Positions 50,601 to 62,499 of a stretch of DNA of 64,000 bases are shown here, piece by piece (position 1 is the first letter of the stretch; every line of letters starts with the position of its first letter). This DNA is from Pomacea canaliculata. Lineage: Eukaryota; Mollusca; Gastropoda; Architaenioglossa; Ampullariidae. The DNA lies in assembly GCF_003073045.1 (NCBI RefSeq), contig NC_037591.1, positions 25,701,319-25,765,318 of the forward strand, written 5' to 3'. Below the pieces are notes generated by a model. That model was not told the DNA's origin. It was given only the letters and a program-made list of their open reading frames with translations, and ran no database searches. The position numbers and the translations under genes were made by a program.

Positions 50601-52919
50601 GAGTATGTTGAAACATCAGATCACAGGTGAAGCCCAAGGACCAGATTCTAAAGTGCCGGAGCTGATTGGAGACTATGCCCTGTGTATACAGAAAGTGGCA
50701 TCGCCGACTACTGATAGCCTCGTGTACAATTTTCCATTCCTGCGCTTTCTTCCTGGAACCTACTACAAGCAGCTGTGTGACAAGACCCTCAAATGCCGGA
50801 ACGCCCTCATGGAACAAGTCTTCACCAAAGGAAAGGTAACTGTTCGTGGTATCAGACCTGGTTTGAATCCGATTCCATGTCGTTAATAGATAAATATGTG
50901 TCACGAAGACTCTTTAAATTATTGTCTGTCAAAGACCAAATCGATGTCGCCCCCAAGTATGTCTTTTGCTCTCACATAAAACACTCATGGAGTAACGTCC
51001 CCTTAGCCTAATGGCCATTTGTACAGCGAACTTCTTCGGTAGTTCCTGCTAGGAATCTGCTTGGTAGGGATGAAGAGTTTTACAGTCACATGCCCGAGAA
51101 AGATGCAAACAAACAAATTTATCCTCCACTGTTCTTTTTTACTTCATCAGAATCTTTTCTTCAGGGAAATTAGAGTGTTTTAGTCCATTGTTCATCCTAT
51201 AGTCCATCAATGTCTCTCAGGTTTAGAGTTTGATGACTCTGAAGAAATAAAAAAGGCAGGTTTTGTTTCGTTAAGGCAAATCACGTGCCTGGTCAACCGA
51301 AGGGAATGCTGGGTGTTCTATTCGAAGAGCAGATGAATAACAGCAGAGACTGGCTTACAGATGACCACATCCGTGCATTGATTCTTGACATTGTTGGCGG
51401 AGGTATGACAAATACGAAAGTTATTCTCATTTCTAAAACTTTCTAACTTCTGCTTGCAATTGTTACATGTTACCACAGGCATACTGTCTCTCTTGTTGAC
51501 CAAAGCACTTTAAACGCATCTTGTAATAGTCAAACCTGACTGACAGTAATCGGTCTCTTGTTCCTTTTATGCAATCATTTAATATTAGTATAATATTACT
51601 GTTTCATTCTTCTCATGCACAAAAATGTTATAAAATCATGTTCTTGTCACACATATAAGTTCCTTCTTAAAATCATTTTTACATTTTTCTATTAGCTTAT
51701 TTCTTTATAAACCACTTAATGTTTCTAGGGTACGTCACTTCAACTGAGTTGCTGAAATCATTTTTCCTGTACCTGACACACAATCCTCAAGTCATGAAGA
51801 GGATTCAAGAAGAAGTGGACAGCGTCATGGGACCCAGACTGCCCTCCTTTGATGACAGGAAAGCCATGCCTTTCACAGAAGCGGCCATATTGGAGGGACT
51901 ACGTGTTGTTTCCGTTCTTCCACTAGGTCTTCCTCATTTGACGAGAGAGGACGTCTCGACTGGTGGTTTTTACCTCCCAAAAGGGACGATGGTGAGACAG
52001 ATGGTAGCTTCACAGGGACATATAACCAATAATAGAGTTCATGTTTAAGCAGGTCCCGCAGCTGTTTTGATCACAGATATTTTGTTAAACTTTCAACTTA
52101 AAAAAAATTTTATTCGGCCATTTATGACTGACTTCAGCAGCTCAAAGGGAATCGCAAGTGAAGATAATATTGAAACCCGTGGGTTGTAAATGGTCCACTG
52201 TGTTTGAAACAAAATTTAGGATATTAAGCACTTTCCTTCCCTCAAGATTTAAGTACGCATGGGTAAGGAAGCATTTCATATACAAGTAAATTAATTGCAA
52301 GGTAATTAACTTTACATAAACTATTTTTGATGCAGGTTGAGGACTTTACTCAACCTCTGTAAAGTTCAACAGATTTGATAAACTCTAATTTATTAGATGG
52401 GCTAGCTTACCCTTCTCGTGCTCTGAACTGAACTCTCCTCAGCTATTGGAGAATGTTTGGTGGATGAATCGGGACCCGACAGCATGGGAGGATCCTGAGG
52501 TCTTTCGTCCTGATCGTTTCCTAGACGACGAGGGTCAGTTACTACCCGCTACACATCCCACACGAATGAGGTAGTGTATTTCTCTATAAATGAAACCATA
52601 GTTTCTTAAACATCGATGTCAAATTAAAGTACGCCGACATATTTCTTCTAACAGACGAATGAATCAAATCTGAACAATACAGTCCGTTTCTCCTATATTC
52701 AGATTTCTTCCCTTTGGAGTTGGGAGGCGGAGTTGTTCAGGCGAGAACTTCGCGCGTTCTCGGGCCTTCCTCTACGTCACAACGCTCTTACAGCAGTTCG
52801 ACTTCCTCCCGCCTGTCAACCATGACTTGCTTCCCCTGACACAGGATTCGTGGACAGATGGGATCGTCCTGCAGCTCAAACCATACCATGTGGCGATAAA
52901 GAAAAGGTCACTGTCGTGA
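47699..52919 (+). CDS. Cytochrome P450 C, microsomal, clan-2-like
   Basis: A complete P450 gene of 514 codons. Exons are 47699-48106, 48732-48917, 50620-50835, 51276-51402, 51729-51991, 52443-52570 and 52703-52919. The ATG at 47699 is preferred over upstream non-ATG codons because P450-D starts with the same MTWLL. Motifs are the anchor (2-15), PPGP (27-30), W124xxxR128, I-helix GGGYVTS with Val315 and Thr316, and EGLR (368-371). The next, FRPDRFLDD, has Asp where the other three have Glu. The heme loop is FLPFGVGRRSCSGE with Cys454 and Ser after it in place of Pro. It is closest to D and shares long near-identical patches in exons 1 and 7. A LINE 3' fragment lies in intron 2. It is predicted to be an intact endoplasmic-reticulum enzyme of unknown substrate. 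Confidence 0.96.
49640..50170 (+). mobile_element. LINE relic, ORF2 C-terminus, in P450-C intron 2
   Basis: The + strand reads FGHVTEHNTLSQIV, then a basic GQRKN-like stretch, then NVKKWTKVFVADF. This follows the usual ending of RTE-type ORF2 (W.GHV.R...L.KTI..G, GRQ..W..N..EW). Stops interrupt the frame. It ends in an AACGAAGGAACGAATGAATG-like tail. It is 5'-truncated and inactive. Confidence 0.65.
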
Positions 52920-54100
52920 TGAAGCAACATGTTGACATAAAGCAAAAGAATAAATGGTGCCAGACTGAACTATTTTTTGTCTGACGTGTATTTTGTTTCT
53001 GCTCCAATATTCAGCTACGCTCCGTCAAAAGCTTTCAATAATGGAGCTGTCCATTTGGATTTATGACCGAGCTGAAGTTAAAGTTTTAGACAACTTATTT
53101 TTAGTTCCGTATTGCAGAAAGCGAAACGATGAAAAAAGTAAATTTTCTGTGTTTTTGTTACCATGTCTTATCGCTAAGGCCTCCAAAATCCCTATTTTAT
53201 TGGCCCCTCTGCAATAACTGTTTAATACAAGTGCCAGTACTTCTTTTTCCACACGACACAAACTAGATATTTCACCTCGTCTACCCGTTACAAAGATCAC
53301 CATCGTGTCCCGGCTGATTGATGTGTCCTTCAGTTATCCCATGTGTCCTTACCCTAAACCCCCCTCCCACTCTACACACAACTTAGACACACCTGTCTGA
53401 ACCTGTTGGTGCAAATAATCTGGTGGTGATCTGTGTGATGGATGATAAATGTGCGATTGTTTCCATGGAGTTGCTTTGTGCGAGTGGTTATCCTCGCTGA
53501 TTAACTGCCTTTTCGTGTTGGGACAAAGTGTATTGTCCCTTTTGTTTACTCTGATCCTCTTCTAAATCTGGTATTCTTCAATTCAAACAAGTGAAAGGCC
53601 ACTGTGGAGCTGATCGCTCTATCTTTGTTTGAGAAATTAAGTTTTGGAAATGTCATCCTGTCATCGTCAGATAATATTCATCGATCTCGTATTTCAGACT
53701 TCACATTTGAATTATTCTGTTAATATGTTTATAAACCTTGCCTTCTTCTGGATTAGCTGTTTCTAGTGGACGTGGCTATATTACGTCTCTTGATACTAAG
53801 ATTATACTTATCTTTTCTGTATGGAATTCATTGCTGACATGTTGAATGGGAGGTTGCTGGGACATTAAAAACTGTTACTGAGATCATGACACGGACTTGT
53901 TGCACCTTGTGTTACTGAGGCTGTAAGGTCCCCAGAAATAAACTCTTTTCAGTTCACGAAAAGTGACTGCAAGTTGCTTTTGCACTACCCTGGATAGTCG
54001 TAGTTCCGTCGATTGTCTGTAGCTGTCTCCGTGGACATCCTGAGGAAGACTTCGGACAATCCGAGTTTGGGAAAGGAGTTCTAGATGGGAGAACGAAGAT
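52920..54100. other. Spacer between P450-C and P450-D
   Basis: No exon or repeat recognised. AATAAA occurs near 52949 shortly after the P450-C stop (a good candidate for its polyadenylation) and again near 53937. The ORFs present are short and unsupported. Confidence 0.35.
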
Positions 54101-54149
54101 AGAATGTCCTCACAGGATCTGCATCGGCACGCGTGGAATGCAGATTACA

Positions 54150-54370
54150 ATCAGAGTATCCTGTCCCGTACCTTTAGAGATTCTGCACGTGCAGGTCTTA
54201 CTCGTGAAGCTGTCAACGACTACACCAGTCCAACGCTGAGTCGTCGAGACGTCAACATCTTGCGACAACTACCTTGTGGTAAAGGACAGACTCGAGTTCA
54301 CACCCGCCATCGAGAGAGACTTGACATTATCGTCTGCTACCCTGACCAGGTATTGTAATGAGTGAAACGA
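54150..54370 (+). promoter_or_regulatory. P450-D upstream block
   Basis: GTCAACGACTACACCAGTCC, CTTGTGGTAAAGGACAG and ACATTATCGTCTGCTACCCT match the second half of the orphan block at 45040-45260. An ORF of 84 codons (54104-54358) crosses it, but the counterpart at 45 kb does not keep the same frame, so it is read as 5' non-coding sequence. It may be a leader exon, because an acceptor-like TTCTACAG lies shortly before the P450-D ATG. Confidence 0.4.
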
Positions 54371-54782
54371 TCGTGCATAAACGCGATTTTCTCTTTAAAC
54401 ATATTTAAAAGAACTGAATGTTGTAAGTTAATTGTGATGTGTGCTACTGACTCCTTGTCCTGATTTGTTTGACTGTGTTTTTTTCTCACCATTCAATGAA
54501 GGACCAATTTCAGCCTCCTCAGAGATTCAACTTTGAACAGAAAAGTAAGCAGGACCTGTCTCAATGTATAAACAAGTGACAGACGTATGTAACTCTGGGC
54601 AGCTTGAAGTCAGACATCACTCGCTCATATAGAGACATCACGGTTAAAGGGAACGCAATTGATAAAAGTTTAAACTGAATACATTTGCTGAACGCCACTA
54701 TTGCGCATGTCAAAATAATGGCTACATATAACACAGTAACAATGCTGATCTTCTACAGGATTATTGGTTTCAAGGCCTGAAG

Positions 54783-55366
54783 ATGACTTGGCTTCTCGTG
54801 TTAGCAGGGTTGTTTGTGTATTTACTCCACAAAGTCTTCTCTCCTCGACAAAGAGAAGTACCTCCTGGTCCCAACGGTGTCGGGCTTTTCTGCGATGTCT
54901 TCAAAGCAATGAAAGGAGGAACTCTACATCTACTGGGTGAGAAGCTGGCCAGACAGTATGGAGACATCGTCATGTGCAGGACCATCATCGGCAACTTGTG
55001 TTTCCTCAACTCGGCGAGACTTGTCAGACAGGTGTTTACCGACAAGGGAACAGAACTCGTCACCAACGACCGACCCTCTACGTTTACTGGTGCGGCAGTA
55101 GCTTATAATTTTAAGGATGTGATATTTGGTGATGGAATCAAATCTTCAGACTGGTCGAAGAAGAGAAGGATCCTTCATTCCACTCTTAAGGTATTGTGAA
55201 ATATTGATCATAAGCAAATGCTTCGGAAATTTTATTTTCAACAAAATGAAGTTAGAGTTTTCCTCATTCCTGTCCGTGTCAAATGTTGTAATTTACTGAG
55301 ACAGAATATCGCTTCTTTAAAAAAAATTCAGAAGGGAATGACAAGCCACTCTACAATCGCACTTAC

Positions 55367-55409
<43 letters not shown>

Positions 55410-58045
55410 CTTGTTCTTGTCCTGTTGTAATAGTTCTATGGAGACGGTGTGGACAAACTTGAGGGAACGCTACAGACAGAGTTATGCCGCTTATGTGATG
55501 CACTGAAGACAGAAATAAAAATGTCTGGTGAAAATGATCGTCAACCACCACGGGGCAATGACATCGAGATTGGCACTCTGTTGTCCATTTCCATTCGCCA
55601 AGTTCTAGCTACTTTGGTATGTAATATTTATATGTCTGTGTGACTGCTGTGAATCTATGTATAAACATACACACACACACAAACACAGAATTGTAGCATG
55701 GATCGTTACACCGTTATGTCCTCATTCCAAACACCTCAGTGTACGTGCTTGTATTTGACATCAGATTATAGGGAAAACTCAAGGCTGCAACTACCATGGA
55801 AACTTCTACATTATTCTTTAGTGTTCACTTTCCTAACTACAACCAAGCGTTTATAACAATAAAATCCTTTAAAATATTTTATTCCCATCAATGTTTACAA
55901 AAACCGACTCATTAAAATACCCAAACAGGTACACGGAATTATTTCTCTTCGGCAGGTGACTGGAGAAACCCAAGAACACGAGTCAAAAGTGCCGCAACTG
56001 ATCGAAGACTTAGCCGTGTGTTTGCAGAAAATAACGAACCCCGTCACCGACTTTCTTATCCATACTTACCCATTCTTCCGCTTTCTCCCTGGATCCTACT
56101 ATAAAGAGCTGTGTGGCAGGACGCTCATGAACCGGGATGCTTTTGAGAGAGAAGTGTTCACCAAAGGAAAGGTAACTCAATTTCGGATTTGAATAATCAC
56201 TTTGTAGAATTCCTTTCAGTTATTTAAGAAAAAAATATATATAAATCTTGAGACTAGGTTCCCTTGTGCACCATCTGACAGAAAAAAATCTGTCTTCTGT
56301 TCTCAGATTTAAGTACACATAGTATACCTGGGTAAATCTGTTTGTTCATTTTTCAATTGTGAAAAGACACAAAATAAAATAACAAATTAGCGCATTCTAA
56401 TCAGGTCTGTTCATAGTATGTAAATGTCAAGATTGCATCGCCCCGCCCTGGTTTACTTTTCCTTCATGATTCTTCATCGAGTTGCTCAACTAACTGTCTT
56501 GTTGTTACAAAATCGGGAGAATTTTTTGTTAAGGCAAAGCACATACCCGGTGAACCGAAGGGAATGATGGGATCGCTCCTCGAAGAACAATTGAGTAACA
56601 GCAGCAGCTGGCTTACAGATGACCACATCCGGGCACTGCTTCTTGACATTATTGGGGCAGGTATAAATACATTTCATAAATAATTTTCTGAAACTTCTAT
56701 TTTACTGCTGTCATATGAACAGCCTTACTTTTTTGTTAACCACAGTAGAGGATGTTCCAAGAATTATACTAAAAATGTACAATAAAGCTCCGATACTTTA
56801 AATAATTAAGCAAGCAGCCTCAAGTAATCGATTGTATCAAAACCCCTTTTAGTAATAATGCGAGACTTCTTCCTTCCTAATCCAAAAACAAACAAAAAAC
56901 CCCAACAAAAAACAACTACTAATAATAAATAAAAGCTTCCTACAAAAATTTCCATTTACTTATTCGCTCTTTTAATTTTTTTTTTAAAACGATTCACAAT
57001 TTTAGGGTACGTTACTTCAGTTGAGCTGCTGAAGACGTTTTTCCTGTACATGGCTCACTACCCTCAAGTGATGAAGAGGATTCAGCGAGAGATAGACAGT
57101 GTCGTGGGACTCAAGGAACCCTGTTTTGACGATAGAAAGAAGCTGCCCTTCACAGAAGCGGCCATATTGGAAGTACTACGGGCTGCATCAGCTATTCCGC
57201 TAGGTGTCGCACACGAGACCAGAGAGGACGTCACCATTGGTGACTTTTGTATCCCCAGATGGACGATGGTGAGACAAAAATATACAGCACGATACTTTCA
57301 AATGTTTATCTGTAGTGAGTCATGCTTGATGACTTTTTAATGGCTGTAATATTTTTTGTAATACGTATATGGTTTTGACTTTTCATTCTTTATTTTCGAT
57401 GCGGACTAAACTCTACTTAGCTATTTGAGAACATGTGGTGGATGAACCGGGACCCGACAGCATGGGAGGAGCCTAACGTCTTTCGTCCTGAACGTTTCCT
57501 TGATGACGAGGGTCAGTTACTGCCCCCTACTCACCCCACACGAATGAGGTAATTTGCTTCTCGGCAGTGCCATGTTATGTCGTAAAGAGTTATTGTGATT
57601 CTATGATATATTATTGAGAGAATTTTTTTTTTACTTCTAAATAAATTCTGTCATATACTTGTTGACACATACTGCTGACACTACAAACACATTCTACAAA
57701 GTTGTTTACTTTTTTCTGAATGTGAGTTGTGCCTTACTGATAATGTAGGCCTGCATATTTCTTATAAACTATTGATGGATGGGACTTTCAATAATGCAAC
57801 CGATTGCTATCTATTTCTCTCCTGTGTTCAGATTTCTTCCCTTTGGAGTTGGGAGGCGCAGCTGTCCTGGGGAGAACTTCGCGCGCTCGCGGGCCTTCCT
57901 CTACGTCACAACGCTCTTACAGCAGTTCGACTTCCTCCCGCCTGTCAACCATGACTTGCTTCCCCTCACACAAGATTCGTGGTCAGATGGGATCGTCCTT
58001 CAGCTCAGACCATACCACGTGGCGATAAAGGAAAGGTCACAGTAG
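54783..58045 (+). CDS. Cytochrome P450 D, microsomal, clan-2-like
   Basis: A complete P450 gene of 512 codons. Exons are 54783-55190, 55434-55616, 55956-56171, 56534-56660, 57006-57268, 57421-57548 and 57832-58045, with the same phases as A-C. Motifs are the anchor (2-15), PPGP (27-30), W124xxxR128, I-helix GAGYVTS with Val314 and Thr315, EVLR (367-370), [10 protein letters not shown], and FLPFGVGRRSCPGE with Cys453. It is the most compact of the four because its introns are short. Intron 1 ends in a (TTG)n microsatellite that forms the acceptor's pyrimidine-rich region. It ends the array, with a broken partial copy of its own last exon about 150 bp downstream. The substrate is unknown. Confidence 0.96.
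55368..55430 (+). repeat. (TTG)n microsatellite at the P450-D exon 2 acceptor
   Basis: TTG units run to within a few bases of the TAATAG acceptor of intron 1. Length changes here could alter splicing. The poly-valine and poly-glutamine ORFs across it are artefacts. Confidence 0.92.
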
Positions 58046-58184
58046 TCACACACGGAATACTGCTACATGTATCAGGCAGAACAAATAATAGTCCGCTTTC
58101 GCTTTACTTTTTTGCATTTTTTTATTAGACCAACAGACAGTTGTTATTACTTCTGTGTGACACTGTGTCAAATGCTGACATGTT

Positions 58185-58350
58185 TCACCGGACTTTTCTC
58201 TGACACAAAGCTGTTACAAAAATTTGACTTCTTTCCGCGTGTCAGCCATAAGCTGCTTCCCTTGCACCAACATTGGACAGAGGTTGTCGTCCGGTAGTTC
58301 AAGCCACACCACGTGACCATAAAGAGGACGTCACAACGGTCACAGATAGG
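58185..58350 (+). pseudogene. P450 last-exon fragment, decayed
   Basis: The + strand reads KLLQKFDFFPRVSHKLLPLH, then WTEVVV, a stop, and FKPHHVTIKR. It aligns with the end of P450-D exon 7 (LLQQFDFLPPVNHDLLPLTQ, then RPYHVAIKER). The heme-loop half of the exon is missing, a deletion has shortened the middle, and a stop precedes the last block. It starts about 150 bp after the P450-D stop and looks like the remnant of a fifth tandem copy or a partial duplication. Confidence 0.85.
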
Positions 58351-61300
58351 GAGAATGATATTATTGAGCCAGATAATAACTAGTCTGTGTCTTGCTTATC
58401 TTTGTCGCGTGCATTTTTGTAGAGGACCAGCACTCAGTAATTACACTGTTACTGTAATGTATCTGTGTGACTATGTATTAAACACTCGTACGCCAGACCA
58501 GTGTTGTTTTTCTTTATTTGCCTTTCTTTGATACGGCTTTCAGAAGAAGTGTCCAGTTCCCTTTAGAAAAAGCGAAAGTCTAAAAAGGGTGATTTCTGTG
58601 CTGTTGTACCCGGGGTAGAAATTGATTCATCCTCTTAGCTGCTAGACATTGGACAAAGCCTGAATGTCTGTTTAGTGTGAGGGAATGTCGGGGATAATAA
58701 TACTGAGAGAAAGACACATCGTAGAAAAGATACCATCTGCTTAAAACAAGAGAAAATACTTTGTTTCATACACAGTGATGTTCCTAGAACTCGACTGAAT
58801 ATACAACTGGTAAGTATTTCTAATTTCTTAAATTAATATGTAAGACACCACGGCTAATCTCTCCGTCTAAAACTTGATTTCAAGAAAACCCATCTTTTTT
58901 TCTCTGGTCACAAAATCCTCATTACTCGCAAAAGATTTACTTCTAGCATCTGCACAAACGAGGAATCAAATCATCTACAGATTCTTTTTCTGAAATGTTG
59001 ATTTTTCCAGTTTTTTAAAATTTACGATGAGACTTGTTTGTAAAGTTCACCAACATTGACATCCGGGTGAACTGAGGGAAACGGGTGCGCCAAACGTGTA
59101 TCGAACCGGTACTATCAGCTTCCTTTACAACAGTATTAATTTGTTACAGTCTGGCGAGCAGACGATTCTAAATGACTTGACTAAGTAGAGCGTGTCTGAC
59201 AGACTAGGGACACAACATGTCTGTTGTCGGAAGAACAGAAATAGTAACATTGCCTTCCTGTTACTACATACACACGACCCGAGGTTTGATTGATCTAGAT
59301 TGATGACTTTTTTGTTTACGTGAGGCTGTTATGTAAACATATACCGGTCGTGATATCATCAAGCTGTATAGCCAGAGGCTGTAAACATATATTTCTTGTA
59401 GATGAAGTCAGTTTTAGAAAGTCAAGGATACATACGCATAAATGTTAATGTCCACATTTGTTCAGCATCGCTGATTCACACAGGTTGATTCACACAGGTA
59501 AGCACAGGGCAACAGGCGCTACCTACACAGCCGCCGTGATCAAAGGAAAGGATATGAGCTTGAGTGCACTGTATTCAATGGAGTCGTTGGCCACATCCCT
59601 AGGTAAATAGGCTTTTTATATATGAAAACATGGTTGCGTGCCCGGCATCCAGTGTAGCAGACCGTGTCGTGCACACTTAGAGTAGCTTGTTTATATGTAT
59701 GGGTTTTTTTAAAATTATTTTTGTGTTGTTGTTATTATCAAAAAGAAAACTGCGAAGGTAGACAGCCGGGTGTTGTATATTATTGACTTCCTAAGGTCGA
59801 GCTACCTTCTGCCAGCTGATCGTCAACAAACGGGCTTTCTTTCTAGACTTAGCCTACTCAAGGCGTTGTTGCAAGGTCATTTTTCAGCCGCATAACTACC
59901 AGCATAATAAATCAACTTTAATATTTGATTTTTATTTATCTCATAATTAAATGCCTAATTTTCTTCTTATGTCTTCGTTTCGTGTTTACACAAGGTAGTC
60001 GTCAAGAATAACACAGCAGAGCGTATGTTTCTGGTTCCCAAGAGCAACAGATGGCCTTATTATGTCCATCGGAGTTATAATAGAGGACGGGTGTAACCCT
60101 TTAAAAAGTAAAAGAAAATACACACAAACACACTTTCTCCCCAGTCGAACATATCCAAATACGATTCTCTGGAGGAAAAAAACCCAACACCCAACCCCAA
60201 CTGTTTATATCTTTTGCCCTATTTTATCTTCCACACCCCACCCCACCACATGTCTGTCACGTGACCACATGCTTTGGCCAAGTCGCCAAGTCCAAAATAA
60301 CGGATGCCGCCACCGTGTCCTTGTTTGGGTGCGCGTGTTCGTCTGTGTTTGTGTTTATATCCCCTTATCCCTCAAAATAAAGTCATGTCATCTAGAGAGC
60401 AGTGGGGCGCGTGGAATGGTGGAGGATGGCACGTTCTGGGTCGTTGGAAGGGGGTCCTTCGTCAACAACAATCATTAAAGGGGAAAAAAGAGGCAAAGCA
60501 GGCAAGTCAGCATCTTGTGCCTGGCTGGCAATAAAAGAAATACGATCGTAATAGAAAAAATAACCTCTAGTAACAAACAAGGTGTTTATCAGGATGAATG
60601 CAAATTGTATGTGCGACACCAAAACATAACAGACAGACCGGCAAGGTGCAATGCTTGGGGACTACAAGACAGGGCTCAGACGTTATTCTAAACAAGCTAT
60701 TTACACTAAACCACAAAGTTTTCTTTGTTTCTTATTTTCCCTTTTCAAATTATTTGTTCTGTGGTTTATGCAGATAATAAGCATCCATGGAAGAGACCAG
60801 ACCATCTAAATCCTCAGAGACTAGTTTAAGTTCACTCGATCTTGCTGGTTATCGTGGTCCTCGGTCAGGTGAAATATGTGATTCGTATTAATAAAGTTTT
60901 TATTTTCTCAATCAGCAAGCTAACGGCGTTTCACAAAATAAGATAACAATATAACAAAATGTAACAAAATGCTAAGAGGAATCAGGTAACAAGAATTTAG
61001 AGTTTTGTGATTCTGCAGAGAAAGACGAAAATAGAAGTAGCAATAAATGGAACAGGGGGGTGGGTTCGAAAAAGACTGTGTGCATTGTTGTTAGGAGTTA
61101 GCTTAGGGAAGAGATGTGTTTTCAGTAAATATTTAAAGGATTTAAAGGTGGATAGTGGAGATAGTTCCCTAGTTTTGCTGCACAGTAACTAAAATTCTTG
61201 TGATCTTGTGTTGTCATCACACGAAGAGCGTTGTTGTCTGGCAGTGATGTAGGCGGAAAGAAGTTCAAAGAAACAGTCAGGGCAGGAAGTCAAAATAAAG

Positions 61301-62030
61301 AATTCTTAACAATATGTCAAATGCGTACAATGCCTGAACTACTGTTTTCTTGTACACAATTTGTTTCATATTGCACTTGTATGGGCCATCAATATATCAG
61401 GACTGATCGTAGTCACTTTTCTGCACTAAGAACTGCACTTTTCTGTGCATGTGAAGTGCAGTAGTGGCACTGACCCCTGAGGCTGATAAGCTGTGCAGTC
61501 TTTTTGACCTGAGGCAGTCTAGTGAAATGTTTATCTTTTGTTTATAGACCTTTTGTTTAATATTGTACTTGTAACCGTCGTAATATGAGGTATTATTGTT
61601 GTTACTTTTCTGCACCGAGCCCCAAGGCTGAGAGGCTGGGCAAAGTGACCTGAGGCAGACTGATGAACGGACACCGACCTTGCTTGATGACAGATAACTT
61701 TTGTAATCTCTTCTCGCTGCAGTGTGGCTAACCGCCCTTTCGTGACTTTCCTACTTAGGTTTTCCGTATGATCATTTACCCTAGCATTCATGAGTAATAC
61801 AATGCATTCACAAAACTAGATCATGCATCAAGTACATCTCATCGGGTCAAGATAACCTTGTCATTATGAACCTCTTTCGTGGATAGTAAGGATGCTAGAA
61901 ACAAACAATTGCCAGCAAACACAGATTTAAAGCCATTTTCCCACATTTTATTGTTTGTTCGTATTACATATTACTTACCATAGTACAGATGCACAGACAT
62001 TTTTTTTTTATCCATCTCGAACTCCTGAGA
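58351..62030. other. Downstream region, weak candidates only
   Basis: There is no recognised gene. A phase-compatible pair of possible exons lies at 59498-59602 and 59999-60096 (see findings). A B-box-like GGTTCGATAC on the minus strand near 59098-59107 hints at an old SINE. At 61410-61680 two related units about 165 bp apart share TGACCTGAGGCAG and ACTTTTCTGCAC. The remaining sequence is AT-rich without features. Confidence 0.3.
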
Positions 62031-62039
62031 ATTATCCTT

Positions 62040-62490
62040 CCAATGTAAGACCACCGATGTGAAGGCAGTCCTACTGCATGGTTCTGAAACCTGGAGAGTG
62101 ACAAACACCATCAACAACAAGCTACAGACGTTTACCAACCGATGCCTACGCCACATTATAGGAAAAGATCTCCTACAGAAGTCTATGAAAAATAACCTAT
62201 CAAAATGCTTTTAGCCAAGACACAAAAGCTCAAATGGGGCTGGATAGGACACACTCTGCACAAACCAGCTGACACCATTGCATTGCAGGTACTTGACTGA
62301 AATTCCTAAGGGAAGAAGAGAGTTGGGAGGCTTGGAAAACAAAGACAACTTGGAAAAGAACAGGAGAGAGCGAAGCAAAGGACATCTGCACCACATGGGT
62401 CCAACTGATGGAGGGGGGGGGAGGTGCCCTAAGCTGGGTCCGCTGGCGACGTGTTGTTGCGGCCCTATGCTCCGCGAGGAGTAACAAGGA
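62040..62490 (+). mobile_element. LINE relic, RTE-like ORF2 C-terminus
   Basis: The + strand reads KAVLLHGSETWRVTNTINNK, then LQTFTNRCLRHIIG, and later KWGWIGHTLHKPADTI. These match the ending of RTE-type ORF2 (LYGSETW, IQTF.N.CLR.I, WGWIGHTLR). Frame shifts separate the blocks, and the basic GR.R..W stretch after them is decayed. The region just upstream is not recognisable, so the copy is 5'-truncated. Confidence 0.75.
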
Positions 62491-62499
62491 ATAAACATT

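Noticed and set aside
54104-54358. 84-codon ORF upstream of P450-D
   Set aside because: The homologous sequence at 45.0-45.3 kb does not keep the frame, so it is treated as upstream or leader sequence and not as a gene.
60062-60478. 138-codon ORF rich in Pro and Thr
   Set aside because: It overlaps CA-rich and pyrimidine-rich simple sequence and a competing frame. No domain wording was seen.
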